A stretch of DNA of 64,000 nt, from positions 1,674,001 through 1,738,000 of the forward strand of contig NZ_AP019740.1 in NCBI RefSeq assembly GCF_006757745.1, given 5' to 3'. Source of the DNA: Acinetobacter radioresistens DSM 6976 = NBRC 102413 = CIP 103788. Lineage in GTDB: Bacteria; Pseudomonadota; Gammaproteobacteria; Pseudomonadales; Moraxellaceae. Position 1 is the stretch's first letter; each line of letters opens with the position of its first letter. Both the position numbers and the translations under genes were made by a program. The notes beneath the pieces were generated by a model. That model ran no database searches. It had not been told where the DNA came from and saw only the letters and a program-made list of their open reading frames with translations. Shown one piece after another: positions 55,415-64,000 of the stretch.

Positions 55415-57448
55415 ATGTTTAGAAATAAAATAAATAGAATCTGGCTATTATCTACCCTATCCGTTGTGCTGCTCAGCGGTTGCCAGGTGGTCAGTGTTAA
55501 ACAGCAAGCATTGAATATCAGTATCGCAAATGAACGCGATAGCATTTTAACCCGTGACCGGATGAGTGAGGCCAGTCTGAACGTATTGTCCATGACGGGA
55601 CGTGAAGCTGAGGCCTGTACTGAGAAGCCGGATGAGTGTATTAAAGAACTCGAGCAGATTCCACAGATCATGGATGAGCAGATGCTTTCCGCTGCTAGTG
55701 AGATATATTTGGCAAAGTCGCTTGAACTTTCTGGAGGAGCCGAGTGCACAGCACCAAAGAGTAAAGGTGACTCAACTAAAGCTATTGAGAAACGAAAATT
55801 ACAGGAACATAATTACAATCAGTGTCTGGATCAACAGCTGAATCTGCTGGACAAAAGCATCCGTTATAGCTATGCCTATCTGTTTAAAACAGAACGCCAT
55901 CCTGAAGACCGGATTTTTGATAACCGTCAGGTGCAGATTCGTGATTTTTATAACCAGGCGCTAGCAAAGCTGGTTACAACTTATAGTTTACGCCATCCTA
56001 GTAAAACGGTTTCACCCCAAATTAAGGTGGGTAAAAGTATCTACAGTATTAATGTAGATCAATACCCACAGCTTAAAAACCAGCCACTAGAACAATTGCT
56101 TTCAAGTTATAACCTTAACTTCTCAGGGCTACGCTCAATTAACCGTCGTGACGGTTTTGGCTCTGAGTTTGTTGTAGTATTACCACAGGAAGAGCGTAAG
56201 GAAGTAGATAAATATATCCTTGACCCAATGAACTTTTCTTATGAAAATGGCGTAAATCCGAATATTCATAAGGCTCGCTATCTAGCAGTAACTATTACAG
56301 CTCAGCCAAAGACAGAGAGCAGTATAGAAGAAATATTAAACAGTCCGCACTTTCAGTTAAATGTATATGATCCTTACAGTACAGAGAAAGTTAAAGTAGG
56401 AGGTGAAAACTATCCACTTGCGGCCAACTTTTCTGCACCTTACGGTTTGTGGCTGGCTCAGAATAATCTGGGTATTGCGGCTTATCTTACCCTGCTTGAC
56501 CGGCGGCAAGATTTAACTATGCCGCATTTATACATGCTTGAGCCCTATAACCCGGACAAAAAAGTGATCGTATTGGTCCATGGACTGGCCAGCAGTCCAG
56601 AGGCTTGGATTGCAGTAACTAACGACATTATAGGTGATAATGTATTACGTGAACACTATCAGGTATGGCAAGTTTTCTACTCTACCAATATGCCAATCAT
56701 TGAAAGTCGTTTTCAGATCTATGCCTTGCTACAGCAAGCTTTCAAGAATCTTGACCCCAATACTCCCTCTGCTAAAGATGCAGTTCTGATTGGTCATAGT
56801 ATGGGGGGTATTATTAGCCGTTTACTGGTAAGTCAGGCTGACCTTTCAGAAACAGCACTTCAGAAAATGAACTCTTACCAGCTGGTACAGTATCGAAATG
56901 AGCCCATGATTCGCGAGCGTCTACGCCTGCATCCTATCAATAATTTTACTCGCGCTGTATTTCTGGCAACTCCTCATAAAGGAACTAGATATGCTGATCG
57001 TTGGTTTACCTTGGCAGCACGTAAAATTATCCGCATACCAGGTACTTTCGTAAATGCAATTGGCGAATCACTACGAAATGATGACTTGAGTATTAAGGAT
57101 ATCTTACAGCAGGTTGATCGCTCACTAATTCAGAATGGACCCAGCAATTTAAGCTATAAGTCTAAATTTATTGACTTGACTGAAGATGTGATGCCGGTTG
57201 ATGGTCTGGTATATCATTCAATTCTTGGAAATAATACAGACAGTCAAGATCCAAATATGATTACAGACGGTGTAGTTACCTATCAAAGTGCTCACCTAGA
57301 AGGTGCGGCCTCTGAAAAAATCTTTAAAGGTGGTCATTCTATTCAAATGACGCCAGAAACTATTCTTGAACTGCGTCGTATTCTAAGACAGCATTTAACT
57401 GCATTGGGTCTTTACCATCCTGATGAAATAAAAATTGAGTCACCCTAA
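55415..57448 (+). CDS. Large lipoprotein with alpha/beta hydrolase domain
   Basis: 677 residues from ATG 55415 (a TTG at 55397 is the alternative). Lipobox LSGC at Cys23 predicts an envelope lipoprotein. The first 370 residues have no recognised domain. The C-terminal part is a lipase-like hydrolase: oxyanion region VLVHGLASSPEAW, nucleophile Ser462 in GHSMGGIISRLL, an Asp candidate in TDGVVTYQSAHLEGA, and a His in GGHSIQMTPETI. A phospholipase or esterase activity is likely but unproven. It lies downstream of the TPR lipoprotein with its own promoter region and terminator. Confidence 0.8.
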   Translation: MFRNKINRIWLLSTLSVVLLSGCQVVSVKQQALNISIANERDSILTRDRMSEASLNVLSMTGREAEACTEKPDECIKELEQIPQIMDEQMLSAASEIYLAKSLELSGGAECTAPKSKGDSTKAIEKRKLQEHNYNQCLDQQLNLLDKSIRYSYAYLFKTERHPEDRIFDNRQVQIRDFYNQALAKLVTTYSLRHPSKTVSPQIKVGKSIYSINVDQYPQLKNQPLEQLLSSYNLNFSGLRSINRRDGFGSEFVVVLPQEERKEVDKYILDPMNFSYENGVNPNIHKARYLAVTITAQPKTESSIEEILNSPHFQLNVYDPYSTEKVKVGGENYPLAANFSAPYGLWLAQNNLGIAAYLTLLDRRQDLTMPHLYMLEPYNPDKKVIVLVHGLASSPEAWIAVTNDIIGDNVLREHYQVWQVFYSTNMPIIESRFQIYALLQQAFKNLDPNTPSAKDAVLIGHSMGGIISRLLVSQADLSETALQKMNSYQLVQYRNEPMIRERLRLHPINNFTRAVFLATPHKGTRYADRWFTLAARKIIRIPGTFVNAIGESLRNDDLSIKDILQQVDRSLIQNGPSNLSYKSKFIDLTEDVMPVDGLVYHSILGNNTDSQDPNMITDGVVTYQSAHLEGAASEKIFKGGHSIQMTPETILELRRILRQHLTALGLYHPDEIKIESP

Positions 57449-57460
57449 ATATAAACTTAT

Positions 57461-57492
57461 AAAAAATGGGCTCTTAAAGGCCCATTTTTTTG
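57461..57492. terminator. Bidirectional terminator
   Basis: AAAAAATGGGC and GCCCATTTTTTT around TCTTAAAG; serves the hydrolase (+) and the thioesterase (-). Confidence 0.85.
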
Positions 57493-57504
57493 CTCTACTG
57501 AATT

Positions 57505-58308
57505 TCAAGCTTTCATTTTTCTTAAGGTAAGTATCTGTTCGCTGCGTCCAAAAGGCCCTTGGGTATCGTGTAATACAGCGCTAGTTAAACCGATACCATC
57601 TTCTCCATACTGTTGTACAGCTTCTATGCCCAGCCATTTTCCTTGTGGAATACGGTATAAATGCAGCTGCAAGTCCAGGTTTGGAAAACCCCATTCAAAA
57701 TTGCCTTCCTGACGTGGCACTATTCCATTCGCTGTATCAACCATCCCGAGTAAACGAACAAAATCAGTAGTAGATTTATCGTTAACCATATCAAGTTCAT
57801 TTTTTAGCCAGACCGTACCTTTACCTGCCCGGTGGTTTTCATCGGTACGTGCCTCGATACTTTCAATATAACCACCTGGCCAGCGCTTCATACCATCCCA
57901 AACGGGTAGCGATTCAGGATGTGTGACAGATTGATCTTCAATTCCTGCCACTTTTGAAGAGTCAGCTTTCAGCATACGCCAAGCACGCGCCACAATACAG
58001 GTCTTCCCTCCAGCTTGCATTTCTGCTTCGATCAGCTCAATCGTTTTTCCAGGACGAATGACGCGAGAAGTAATTGAAAAATCACCAAAATGGATGAGTC
58101 CAAAAATATCCAGGCTAATTCGACCGATACGCATATCATCACGTGGCATAAACTGTTCCAGTTCAGCACACATAATTCCGGTTGCAGGCGCCATATGCTG
58201 TTCATGCGGATTCCATGCACCTTGCGCATGCCGATTAGAGCTATAGAATGTTGTAACCGTACCATCCTGATTCTGTTTACGCTCAAGTAACTGATAATAA
58301 GCTGACAT
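57505..58308 (-). CDS. Acyl-CoA thioesterase family protein (double hotdog)
   Basis: 267 residues. Two hotdog-like halves are suggested: the first with HMAPATGIMCAELEQF and ISLDIFGLIHFGDFSITSRV (key segment DIFGLIHFGDF), the second with RLLGMVDTANGIVPRQ and WLGIEAVQQYGEDGIGLTSA. These match the TesB-like thioesterase superfamily, which hydrolyses acyl-CoA. AAGGAAA stands before the ATG. Exact substrate unknown. It lies 357 nt from def with no link in function. Confidence 0.78.
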   Translation of the reverse strand: MSAYYQLLERKQNQDGTVTTFYSSNRHAQGAWNPHEQHMAPATGIMCAELEQFMPRDDMRIGRISLDIFGLIHFGDFSITSRVIRPGKTIELIEAEMQAGGKTCIVARAWRMLKADSSKVAGIEDQSVTHPESLPVWDGMKRWPGGYIESIEARTDENHRAGKGTVWLKNELDMVNDKSTTDFVRLLGMVDTANGIVPRQEGNFEWGFPNLDLQLHLYRIPQGKWLGIEAVQQYGEDGIGLTSAVLHDTQGPFGRSEQILTLRKMKA

Positions 58309-58665
58309 AAATTTCCTTATCCATTTTTAGTTTATCTTGCCCACATGTTTTCTGGGTATTTTAGGCTTGGTAAAGTAAGTAGCTGTATTGATAAAACATA
58401 CATAGTTTTAGTTCACTAATATTCATAATAAACATAACTGCTTGAAAAGTGTTAGGCAAAAAACTGCACTTTTACTGTATTTTATGACTCAGGAGTTCTA
58501 AAAATTAGAATCAATATTTTTACGTGAACCTACCCATTTCAAAAAATTGTAGACGTAAATATTTATAAAAACAGATTTTTATACTTAGGCTATTTTAAAA
58601 ATTTATTTCTATATAATTAATTTTATATTTATAAATATAGAATTCTAAGATGAACCATTGGATTA
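58309..58665. other. AT-rich intergenic region
   Basis: 357 nt between two minus-strand genes. It should hold the thioesterase promoter. No ORF with a ribosome site, no hairpin with T tract for def and no repeat noticed. Confidence 0.4.
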
Positions 58666-59145
58666 CTATAACCGCTCGACAAATAAAATTCCGTTCAGAT
58701 GATCAATCTCATGTTGTATGATCCGGGCGGGGAAACCTTTATATATTGTTTCTACTGGTTCACCCTCTAAAGTTAAATAACGCAGCTTAACTGTCTCAGC
58801 CCGCTCTACAGTACCCCGCACATCCGGTACACTCAGGCAGCCTTCCTCTCCCATACAAGTTTCTCTGGAAAATTCTAATATTTCCGGGTTCACCATCACT
58901 ACTGCCTCCATTTCCGGTGCATCGGAATAACGTAGATTAGAGCGTGATGCTACAATAATAATACGTTTAGAGATATAGACCTGTGGTGCTGCAATTCCTA
59001 CTCCATTTTGCTCAAGCATAGTCGTGTGCATAGCTTGAGCAAGCTGCCTTAGCCATTCAGTGTTAAATTCATTTTCTGAAACTTCTGCAGCTTTTAAAGT
59101 TAAAACTTTTTCACCACGCTGGGCTACTGGCAAGCTGATACTCAT
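58666..59145 (-). CDS. def: Peptide deformylase
   Basis: 159 residues. All three deformylase motifs are intact: GVGIAAPQ (48-55), EGCLS with the metal ligand Cys103, and QHEIDH with His145, Glu146 and His149. It removes formyl groups from new proteins. It is not next to fmt, the usual partner of the main def gene, so this may be a second, additional deformylase of the genome; that needs the rest of the chromosome. Confidence 0.9.
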   Translation of the reverse strand: MSISLPVAQRGEKVLTLKAAEVSENEFNTEWLRQLAQAMHTTMLEQNGVGIAAPQVYISKRIIIVASRSNLRYSDAPEMEAVVMVNPEILEFSRETCMGEEGCLSVPDVRGTVERAETVKLRYLTLEGEPVETIYKGFPARIIQHEIDHLNGILFVERL

Positions 59146-59284
59146 CCCTCATCCCTCTTTCTCCCTGCGATTAATAGACATTTATATTTTGATTTACAAT
59201 AAATTAAAAATGACGGAAGCAGCTACATTCCCTCTTCAATTTCTCGTATTATAAAATAAATATAGAATATTATCGGTTAAGTTT

Positions 59285-59488
59285 ATGACCGCTACACAAC
59301 TGTTGCTTGGAGTGCTCTTTAGCTCTATTGGTTTAGGCTATTTCTTATATGGCAGGAAACAGAGTATGACTGTTCCCTTAGTCTGCGGCCTGATATTGAT
59401 CATTTTTCCCTATTTTGTAGAGAATCTTTTCCTGTTGGGCGGTATTGGTTTAGTGCTTGCCGTTTTACCTTATTTCCTGCGTTATTAA
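59285..59488 (+). CDS. Small membrane protein (67 aa)
   Basis: 67 residues with three hydrophobic stretches: MTATQLLLGVLFSSIGLGYF, VPLVCGLILIIFPYFV and FLLGGIGLVLAVLPYF, linked by a basic loop GRKQS. Similar proteins in related genomes are labelled amino acid transport protein, without proof that I know of. The ribosome site is weak. Function unknown. Confidence 0.65.
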   Translation: MTATQLLLGVLFSSIGLGYFLYGRKQSMTVPLVCGLILIIFPYFVENLFLLGGIGLVLAVLPYFLRY

Positions 59489-59546
59489 TTTTTAAATATA
59501 ATAGAGTTCTTGACAGATTCATCTATTTTTAAGCCATTAATAAAAT

Positions 59547-59574
59547 TAAAGGCCATTTTTTAAGCTTGGCCTTT
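59547..59574 (-). terminator. Hairpin after the porin gene
   Basis: ATTAAAGGCCA and TGGCCTTTAAT are perfect inverted arms just after the porin stop. On the minus strand T-rich DNA follows but not an unbroken run. Confidence 0.5.
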
Positions 59575-59589
59575 AATCCTTTTAGTAGT

Positions 59590-60786
59590 TTAAAAAGTAA
59601 ATCCAAGATTTAAATTAATACGGTATAGCCATTTATCACTATTTGGTGAAGTTGCAGAGGTATAGCCTGTTGAGTTAGTTGAACCACCAATAATATTGGA
59701 GTTTTTACCCCACGTATAATCTGCCCAAACCATAAATGGTGATGCAATAAACATCATTCCTGTTGTATTCATTTGTGAATCGGACCAGTCATTACGAGCT
59801 TTATCTAAATAGCTATAATCGTTATAAAAACGAATAGCTTTTAATTTCCCAAAATCTTTAACCGGCAATGTGTAGGCCAGATTTAAACTCGTAACTGTAC
59901 CTTCAGAGGCTATAAAGTATGCCGGCGTTAAACCGTTTGCCCCCATCAAAGTCATATCACTATTTACACCATCCGGATTTTTAGCATCGTACTGATAGTG
60001 AATGACCGAACTTTGTAAGTTAAAGCGCTTATAGTTGTTTTCAGTATGCAAACCGATTGCATAATATTTGCCGTCTTTATCGGTAATATCATTATGTAAT
60101 TGTGCAATTGCACCTGATATACCAAACTCCTGTTTACCAAAATCAGTTTCTAACTTGCGAACAATGCGAGTATTAACCTGATGACGTTTTTCATTTTGAT
60201 AGGCTTTTTGAGATGGAAATGCATTCCCTGCCAAGTCATCATAAGTTGCACTCTCAGGTGAATAACGCAAGTTCGTTTCTAACATTTGCGGGTAATAACC
60301 GAGTTTTACATCCCAATCTTTGTCGTGATAATTCCAGTTAATCCCCGGTGCAATATTGTTGCCATAACCTAAAAAAAATGGAATGTGGTAAGTCCAGCCA
60401 TTTTGCGGATAGGGATAAATCGTAAAAGGTTTATAAACCAGACCCGCTTCAATGCTGTTATTGACATCTAGGTTATAACCAACATATGCCTTTTCAATTG
60501 ATGTTTTTTCCTGATCCTGAATGATATAACTCGCGTTTAGATATGCATCATCAAAAGTACCTTTTAAATCAATTCTAAAAATATCAAAATCAAGTTTACC
60601 TATTCCACGGTTAGGGCTATCCCAACTCTCATAGCGCTGATTTAAACGAACCAATCCACCTAACTTTAATGAGTCGGTGCCGTCAGCACTTTTCCATTCA
60701 AGCAATGAATCTTTTGCAAATACATTTACACTTATCCCCAGCGTAAGCGGTGCAATGAATGCCATGATTAATGAAGTCTTTTTCAT
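59590..60786 (-). CDS. Outer-membrane porin
   Basis: 398 residues. Signal peptide MKKTSLIMAFIAPLTLGISV ending NVFA before KDSLL. The mature protein is a beta-barrel of alternating polar and apolar residues and ends with Phe (LNLGFTF), the usual C-terminal signal for outer-membrane insertion. RIDLKGTFDDAYLNASYIIQ and YKPFTIYPYPQNGW are distinctive. It is the third gene of a leftward catabolic operon, so it probably admits the operon's substrate. AAGGATG lies before the start. Confidence 0.8.
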   Translation of the reverse strand: MKKTSLIMAFIAPLTLGISVNVFAKDSLLEWKSADGTDSLKLGGLVRLNQRYESWDSPNRGIGKLDFDIFRIDLKGTFDDAYLNASYIIQDQEKTSIEKAYVGYNLDVNNSIEAGLVYKPFTIYPYPQNGWTYHIPFFLGYGNNIAPGINWNYHDKDWDVKLGYYPQMLETNLRYSPESATYDDLAGNAFPSQKAYQNEKRHQVNTRIVRKLETDFGKQEFGISGAIAQLHNDITDKDGKYYAIGLHTENNYKRFNLQSSVIHYQYDAKNPDGVNSDMTLMGANGLTPAYFIASEGTVTSLNLAYTLPVKDFGKLKAIRFYNDYSYLDKARNDWSDSQMNTTGMMFIASPFMVWADYTWGKNSNIIGGSTNSTGYTSATSPNSDKWLYRINLNLGFTF

Positions 60787-60803
60787 CTCTACATCCTTGA
60801 TTG

Positions 60804-60826
60804 AGTTCCAGCGTCCTGCTGGAACT
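60804..60826. promoter_or_regulatory. Perfect inverted repeat between ThDP enzyme and porin genes
   Basis: AGTTCCAGC (60804-60812) and GCTGGAACT (60818-60826) are 9-bp arms with a 5-nt centre, in the 155-nt gap upstream of the porin start. No T tract on the coding (minus) strand follows. It could be an mRNA-processing or stability hairpin, or an operator. Confidence 0.4.
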
Positions 60827-60941
60827 TTATTTGCTTTACCTGTAAAACTCCGTTTTTATTGTTTTTTAGACAAAAAAATTTATCTAAAAAAAGGATGGCT
60901 TAGCAGCTTCCATCGCATATGTACTAAACCATCCAAACTGG

Positions 60942-62582
60942 TTAATACAATTTCTTTTGCGGTGGACCCGCGAAGTTTAATGGTCCAATCGAGTTCATAT
61001 CGAGTTCAATCACGGTTGGCCCTTCAAAAGCGACAGCCTCTTGAATAACCGTTTTAAACTCTTCTGCACTACCGACTTTCCAGCTCTTCACACCCATTGA
61101 TTCGCCAAGAAGTTTGTAGTCAGGTGTATGCAATTCATTGAAATACTGGCGGCCACCAAAGTAATTATTTTGAATGCCACGCATTACGCCATAACCACCA
61201 TCATTCATAATCATTAAGACCATGTTGGTGTTTTCTTGCACCATGGTTGCAATTTCGCCAATACCAAGCATTAAGCCGCCATCGCCGACTAAACCAATTA
61301 CTTTTTTTTCAGGGTTAGCAATCGAAGCACCAATTGCTGTTGCAAGGCCTAAACCAATTGCACCCGCAAGTGAGTGGATGTTTTGGTTTGGTGCTTGTAC
61401 TGGGAATAAACGACTGCCCCATGTACTACCCGACATGGTAATGTCACGTACAAAAATGCCGTCTTGAGGTAAAGCTGCACGTAAGTGATCACAGATCAAA
61501 GCATATTGGTCAATTTGTTTACGCAGTGCATCAATTGCAGCCTGTTTAGCAGTCACTACAGCAGCATCGTAATCGGCGTCAACTTTTGAAGTTCCTTGAA
61601 GCTGTTCTAACACACGTGTTAAGACATCTTTGGCATCGCCACAAATGAAGTTCCGAATTTTGTAATTACGTTGCTGAGCCATTGGGTTAGCATCCACCTG
61701 AATAATGTTTTCAGGAAATTCAACCGAATAAGTTTTAGTTTCATTACTACGTAAACGAGAACCCACCACAACCATCAGGTCAGCATCTTTTAATAACTGC
61801 TCAACACCCGCCGAGTTATGGAAAGCACCTAAACTACGTGGATGATCATCTGGCAACACCCCACGAGCATGAGTCGATGAAACAACCGGAATACCTAAAT
61901 CTGCAATTGCTTTCACTTCAGCAACGCTATTTAAAGTTCCACCACCAATCCAGAAAATCGGGTGTTTTGCTTTTTTGATTTCATTAACAAGAAGATCAAT
62001 TTCAGCTTGTTCTGCCTGTGGCAATTCAAGTGCTTTCACTGGGCCTAAATTAAGTGGTAAATCAATTTCCGCTGCCTGCACATCAATTGGTAGCTCGACA
62101 CTGACAGGTCCCATTGGAACAGTCGTTGCGACACGGATGGCTTCACGTATTACACCAACAGCATTGTCTGGACTGGTAATGCGAAATGCCGCTTTGCTTG
62201 ATGCACGTAAGAATGTAAGTTGGTCTTTGGTTTCATGAATGAAACTTGCATCACGATCGAGATATTCACGCTCAACCTGACCTGTTAAATGCAATACAGG
62301 GCTACCCGCATTCATTGCTTCAATGAGTGAACCCACCGCATTACCTGCCCCAGCACCGGTACTGGTTAAGGCTACACCTAGGCCTTTAAAGCGTGAGTGT
62401 GCATCTGCCATGGTGACCGCACCCGCTTCACCACGGGCTGCAACAAAGCGCATTTTTTCACGGCGCCCTACTGCATCGGCAATGGGTAAATTGTGAATGG
62501 AGATAACACCATAAATACTATCAACTTGGTGCGCTTCTAAAACTCTTGCGATTGCTTCGCCTACATTTACACGTTCAGTCAT
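60942..62582 (-). CDS. ThDP-dependent 2-oxo acid decarboxylase / acetolactate synthase-like enzyme
   Basis: 546 residues with the three-domain architecture of the pyruvate-oxidase-like family. The catalytic Glu52 sits in RGEAGAVTMADAHSR, the middle domain includes PIFWIGGGTLNSVAEV, and the ThDP/Mg motif is GLVGDGGLMLGIGE followed about 25 residues later by MNDGGYG. It lies directly after an aldehyde dehydrogenase and before a porin, which suggests decarboxylation of a 2-oxo acid to an aldehyde. Benzoylformate decarboxylase is a possible function, but the sequence looks distant from Pseudomonas MdlC, so I give no symbol. GAGGAAC precedes the start. Confidence 0.82.
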   Translation of the reverse strand: MTERVNVGEAIARVLEAHQVDSIYGVISIHNLPIADAVGRREKMRFVAARGEAGAVTMADAHSRFKGLGVALTSTGAGAGNAVGSLIEAMNAGSPVLHLTGQVEREYLDRDASFIHETKDQLTFLRASSKAAFRITSPDNAVGVIREAIRVATTVPMGPVSVELPIDVQAAEIDLPLNLGPVKALELPQAEQAEIDLLVNEIKKAKHPIFWIGGGTLNSVAEVKAIADLGIPVVSSTHARGVLPDDHPRSLGAFHNSAGVEQLLKDADLMVVVGSRLRSNETKTYSVEFPENIIQVDANPMAQQRNYKIRNFICGDAKDVLTRVLEQLQGTSKVDADYDAAVVTAKQAAIDALRKQIDQYALICDHLRAALPQDGIFVRDITMSGSTWGSRLFPVQAPNQNIHSLAGAIGLGLATAIGASIANPEKKVIGLVGDGGLMLGIGEIATMVQENTNMVLMIMNDGGYGVMRGIQNNYFGGRQYFNELHTPDYKLLGESMGVKSWKVGSAEEFKTVIQEAVAFEGPTVIELDMNSIGPLNFAGPPQKKLY

Positions 62583-62620
62583 GTCTGTTCCTCAAAATTT
62601 GTTTTCAGTCCTTGAATTTA

Positions 62621-64000
62621 TTAATCGCACCAAGGGTTAGGCTGTTCATTCAGCCCCATATAAATACTCTTTTGTTGCATGTACGATAAAATGCCCAAAC
62701 GGCCTTTCTCGCGCCCGATTCCACTGTCTTTAAATCCACCAAACGGTGCACTAATCGAGAACTTTTTGTAGGTATTAATCCATACCGTTCCCACTTCTAA
62801 GGCACGTGCTATACGCCAAGCCTTACGATAGTTTTCAGTCCAGATACCTGCGGCAAGACCAAAACAACTGTCATTGGCTTGCTTAATTAAATCTTGCTCG
62901 TTGTCATATTTCATAACGACTAAAACAGGGCCAAAAATTTCTTCCTGACAGGTTTGAGCACTATTATTTAAGCCCGTGATGATGGTTGGTAAGTAATAGC
63001 TTCCTTTGGCATAGTCACCAGTGGTAAGTGCCTCACCACCAATCAAAACTTGACCACCTTCGCTTTTGGCCAGTTGCACATAGCGATCAACTGACTGCAA
63101 ATGTTTGTCATTGACCAGTGGCCCTAAGTGCACACCCGCTTGTTCTGGATGGCCCACACGTAAGCCTTTGGTAATTTCAACCAAACGCGTTAAGAACTGA
63201 TCGTAAAGACTGCTATGAATAAACAAGCGAGAACCTGCGATACACGCTTGGCCTGCCGAGCTAAAAATACCGTACGCTACACCTTTAGCAGCCAGTTCAA
63301 CATCTGCATCAGGTAAAACGATGGTTGGTGACTTACCACCCAACTCAAGTGAAGTGGTAATCAGTTTATCTGCGGCAATGTGTGCCAAATGACGACCCGT
63401 GGTTGTCCCACCTGTAAAAGAAATTTTTCGAACTAATGGATGTTGAGCAATGGCATCACCAATCACTGAACCACGCCCCACTAACACACTGAGTAAACCT
63501 TTTGGTAAGCCAGCTTCTTCAAAAATTTTGGCAAGCTCTAAAGCAATCAGTGAAGTCGCTTCTGCAGGTTTTAACACCACTGCATTTCCTGCTGCCAAAG
63601 CTGGAGCAAGCTTTTGAACTTCACTCGCAATTGGAGAGTTCCAAGGGGTAATGGCTGCCACAACGCCCACAGGTTCATGTACGCTCATGGTCATAAAGTC
63701 TGGAGCACGCTGAGTGGTGAGCTCATCATTCAACGTTTCACAAGCCGCCGCAACATAGCGTGCAGTTGCCGCCGCGCTCATCACCAAACCACGAGTTTCG
63801 GTTAAAGGCTTACCATTATCGCGGGTTTGTAGTTTTGCTAATTCATCTACACGCGCTTCAATAATGTCTGCAACTTTGTAGAGAATACGTGCACGCTCAT
63901 GCGGCAAGCTGTTTCTCCAGCTCGGTTGACGCCAAGCCTGATCTGCCTTTTCAATTGCTTCATTTACATCTTCAAGCGTTGCTGTTGAAAGCTCAGCGTT
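62621..64000 (-). CDS. Aldehyde dehydrogenase (partial, N-terminus beyond the window)
   Basis: About 459 residues are visible; the frame remains open to the window edge and starts outside it. Conserved parts are [29 protein letters not shown] with the general-base Glu, and the catalytic Cys in SSAGQACIAGSR. The branch resembles betaine/benzaldehyde-type dehydrogenases. It is the upstream partner of the ThDP enzyme (38-nt gap) and would oxidise the aldehyde that enzyme releases. An internal ATG-less start near 63907 is not credible as the true start. Confidence 0.9.
   Translation of the reverse strand, partial: NAELSTATLEDVNEAIEKADQAWRQPSWRNSLPHERARILYKVADIIEARVDELAKLQTRDNGKPLTETRGLVMSAAATARYVAAACETLNDELTTQRAPDFMTMSVHEPVGVVAAITPWNSPIASEVQKLAPALAAGNAVVLKPAEATSLIALELAKIFEEAGLPKGLLSVLVGRGSVIGDAIAQHPLVRKISFTGGTTTGRHLAHIAADKLITTSLELGGKSPTIVLPDADVELAAKGVAYGIFSSAGQACIAGSRLFIHSSLYDQFLTRLVEITKGLRVGHPEQAGVHLGPLVNDKHLQSVDRYVQLAKSEGGQVLIGGEALTTGDYAKGSYYLPTIITGLNNSAQTCQEEIFGPVLVVMKYDNEQDLIKQANDSCFGLAAGIWTENYRKAWRIARALEVGTVWINTYKKFSISAPFGGFKDSGIGREKGRLGILSYMQQKSIYMGLNEQPNPWCD

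Overview
The window reads as a chromosomal segment of a gammaproteobacterium of the Moraxellaceae, most likely Acinetobacter. The evidence is AT-rich intergenic DNA, recognisably Acinetobacter-like versions of housekeeping genes (tkt, metK, ruvC, queG, bioB, purT-glnD-dapC, dnaE-trmJ-cysE), a short eutBC pathway without a microcompartment, and many genus-type small lipoproteins. I do not assign a species. I see no prophage, insertion sequence, CRISPR array, rRNA or replication origin.

Layout. 0-7.6 kb: a GAF-domain regulator facing an ethanolamine module (aldehyde dehydrogenase, ethanolamine permease, EutB, EutC), then a class I glutamine amidotransferase. 7.6-19.7 kb: YceI, a DUF4385 protein, transketolase, S-adenosylmethionine synthase, small proteins, FxsA, RuvC, a LysE-type exporter, NAD(P)HX repair, QueG, a Q/N/H-rich microprotein and BioB. 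19.7-23.0 kb: an AT-rich pocket with a CAT-anticodon tRNA, one lipoprotein and several very small ORFs. 23.1-25.6 kb: a YebC-family protein, an Lrp/AsnC regulator and a GST-like protein.

26.0-33.3 kb: a seven-gene sulfur-scavenging operon with two SfnB/DszC-type flavin oxidoreductases, a luciferase-type monooxygenase, two tandem MetQ-like binding proteins, MetN and MetI. 33.4-44.9 kb: YchF, an AEC transporter, a lipoprotein, AzlCD, PurT-GlnD-DapC, glutathione peroxidase with MsrB, and AlaA. 45.4-48.1 kb: a second, classical methionine transporter (metQ-metN-metI). 48.1-48.96 kb: decayed gene remnants. 49.0-57.5 kb: DnaE, TrmJ, CysE and two lipoproteins, one of them a large alpha/beta hydrolase. 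57.5-59.5 kb: a thioesterase, a peptide deformylase and a small membrane protein. 59.6-64 kb: a leftward aldehyde dehydrogenase - ThDP decarboxylase-like enzyme - porin operon, cut by the window edge.

How the genes fit together. Ethanolamine enters through Eat, EutBC converts it to acetaldehyde and ammonia, and the aldehyde dehydrogenase oxidises the acetaldehyde. A -24/-12 (sigma-54-like) promoter lies just upstream of eat, yet the linked regulator has no AAA+ domain. The sulfur operon joins ABC import to flavin-dependent C-S cleavage, and a separate MetQNI system plus CysE and MetK cover normal sulfur amino acid supply. The right-hand operon looks like a 2-oxo acid to aldehyde to acid catabolic module with its own porin; its substrate is unknown.

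No clearly undescribed large system is visible. The items most worth a second look are the sulfur operon with two binding proteins that lack a lipobox, the sigma-54-like eat promoter, four microproteins of under 60 residues with good ribosome binding sites, and the decayed locus before dnaE.
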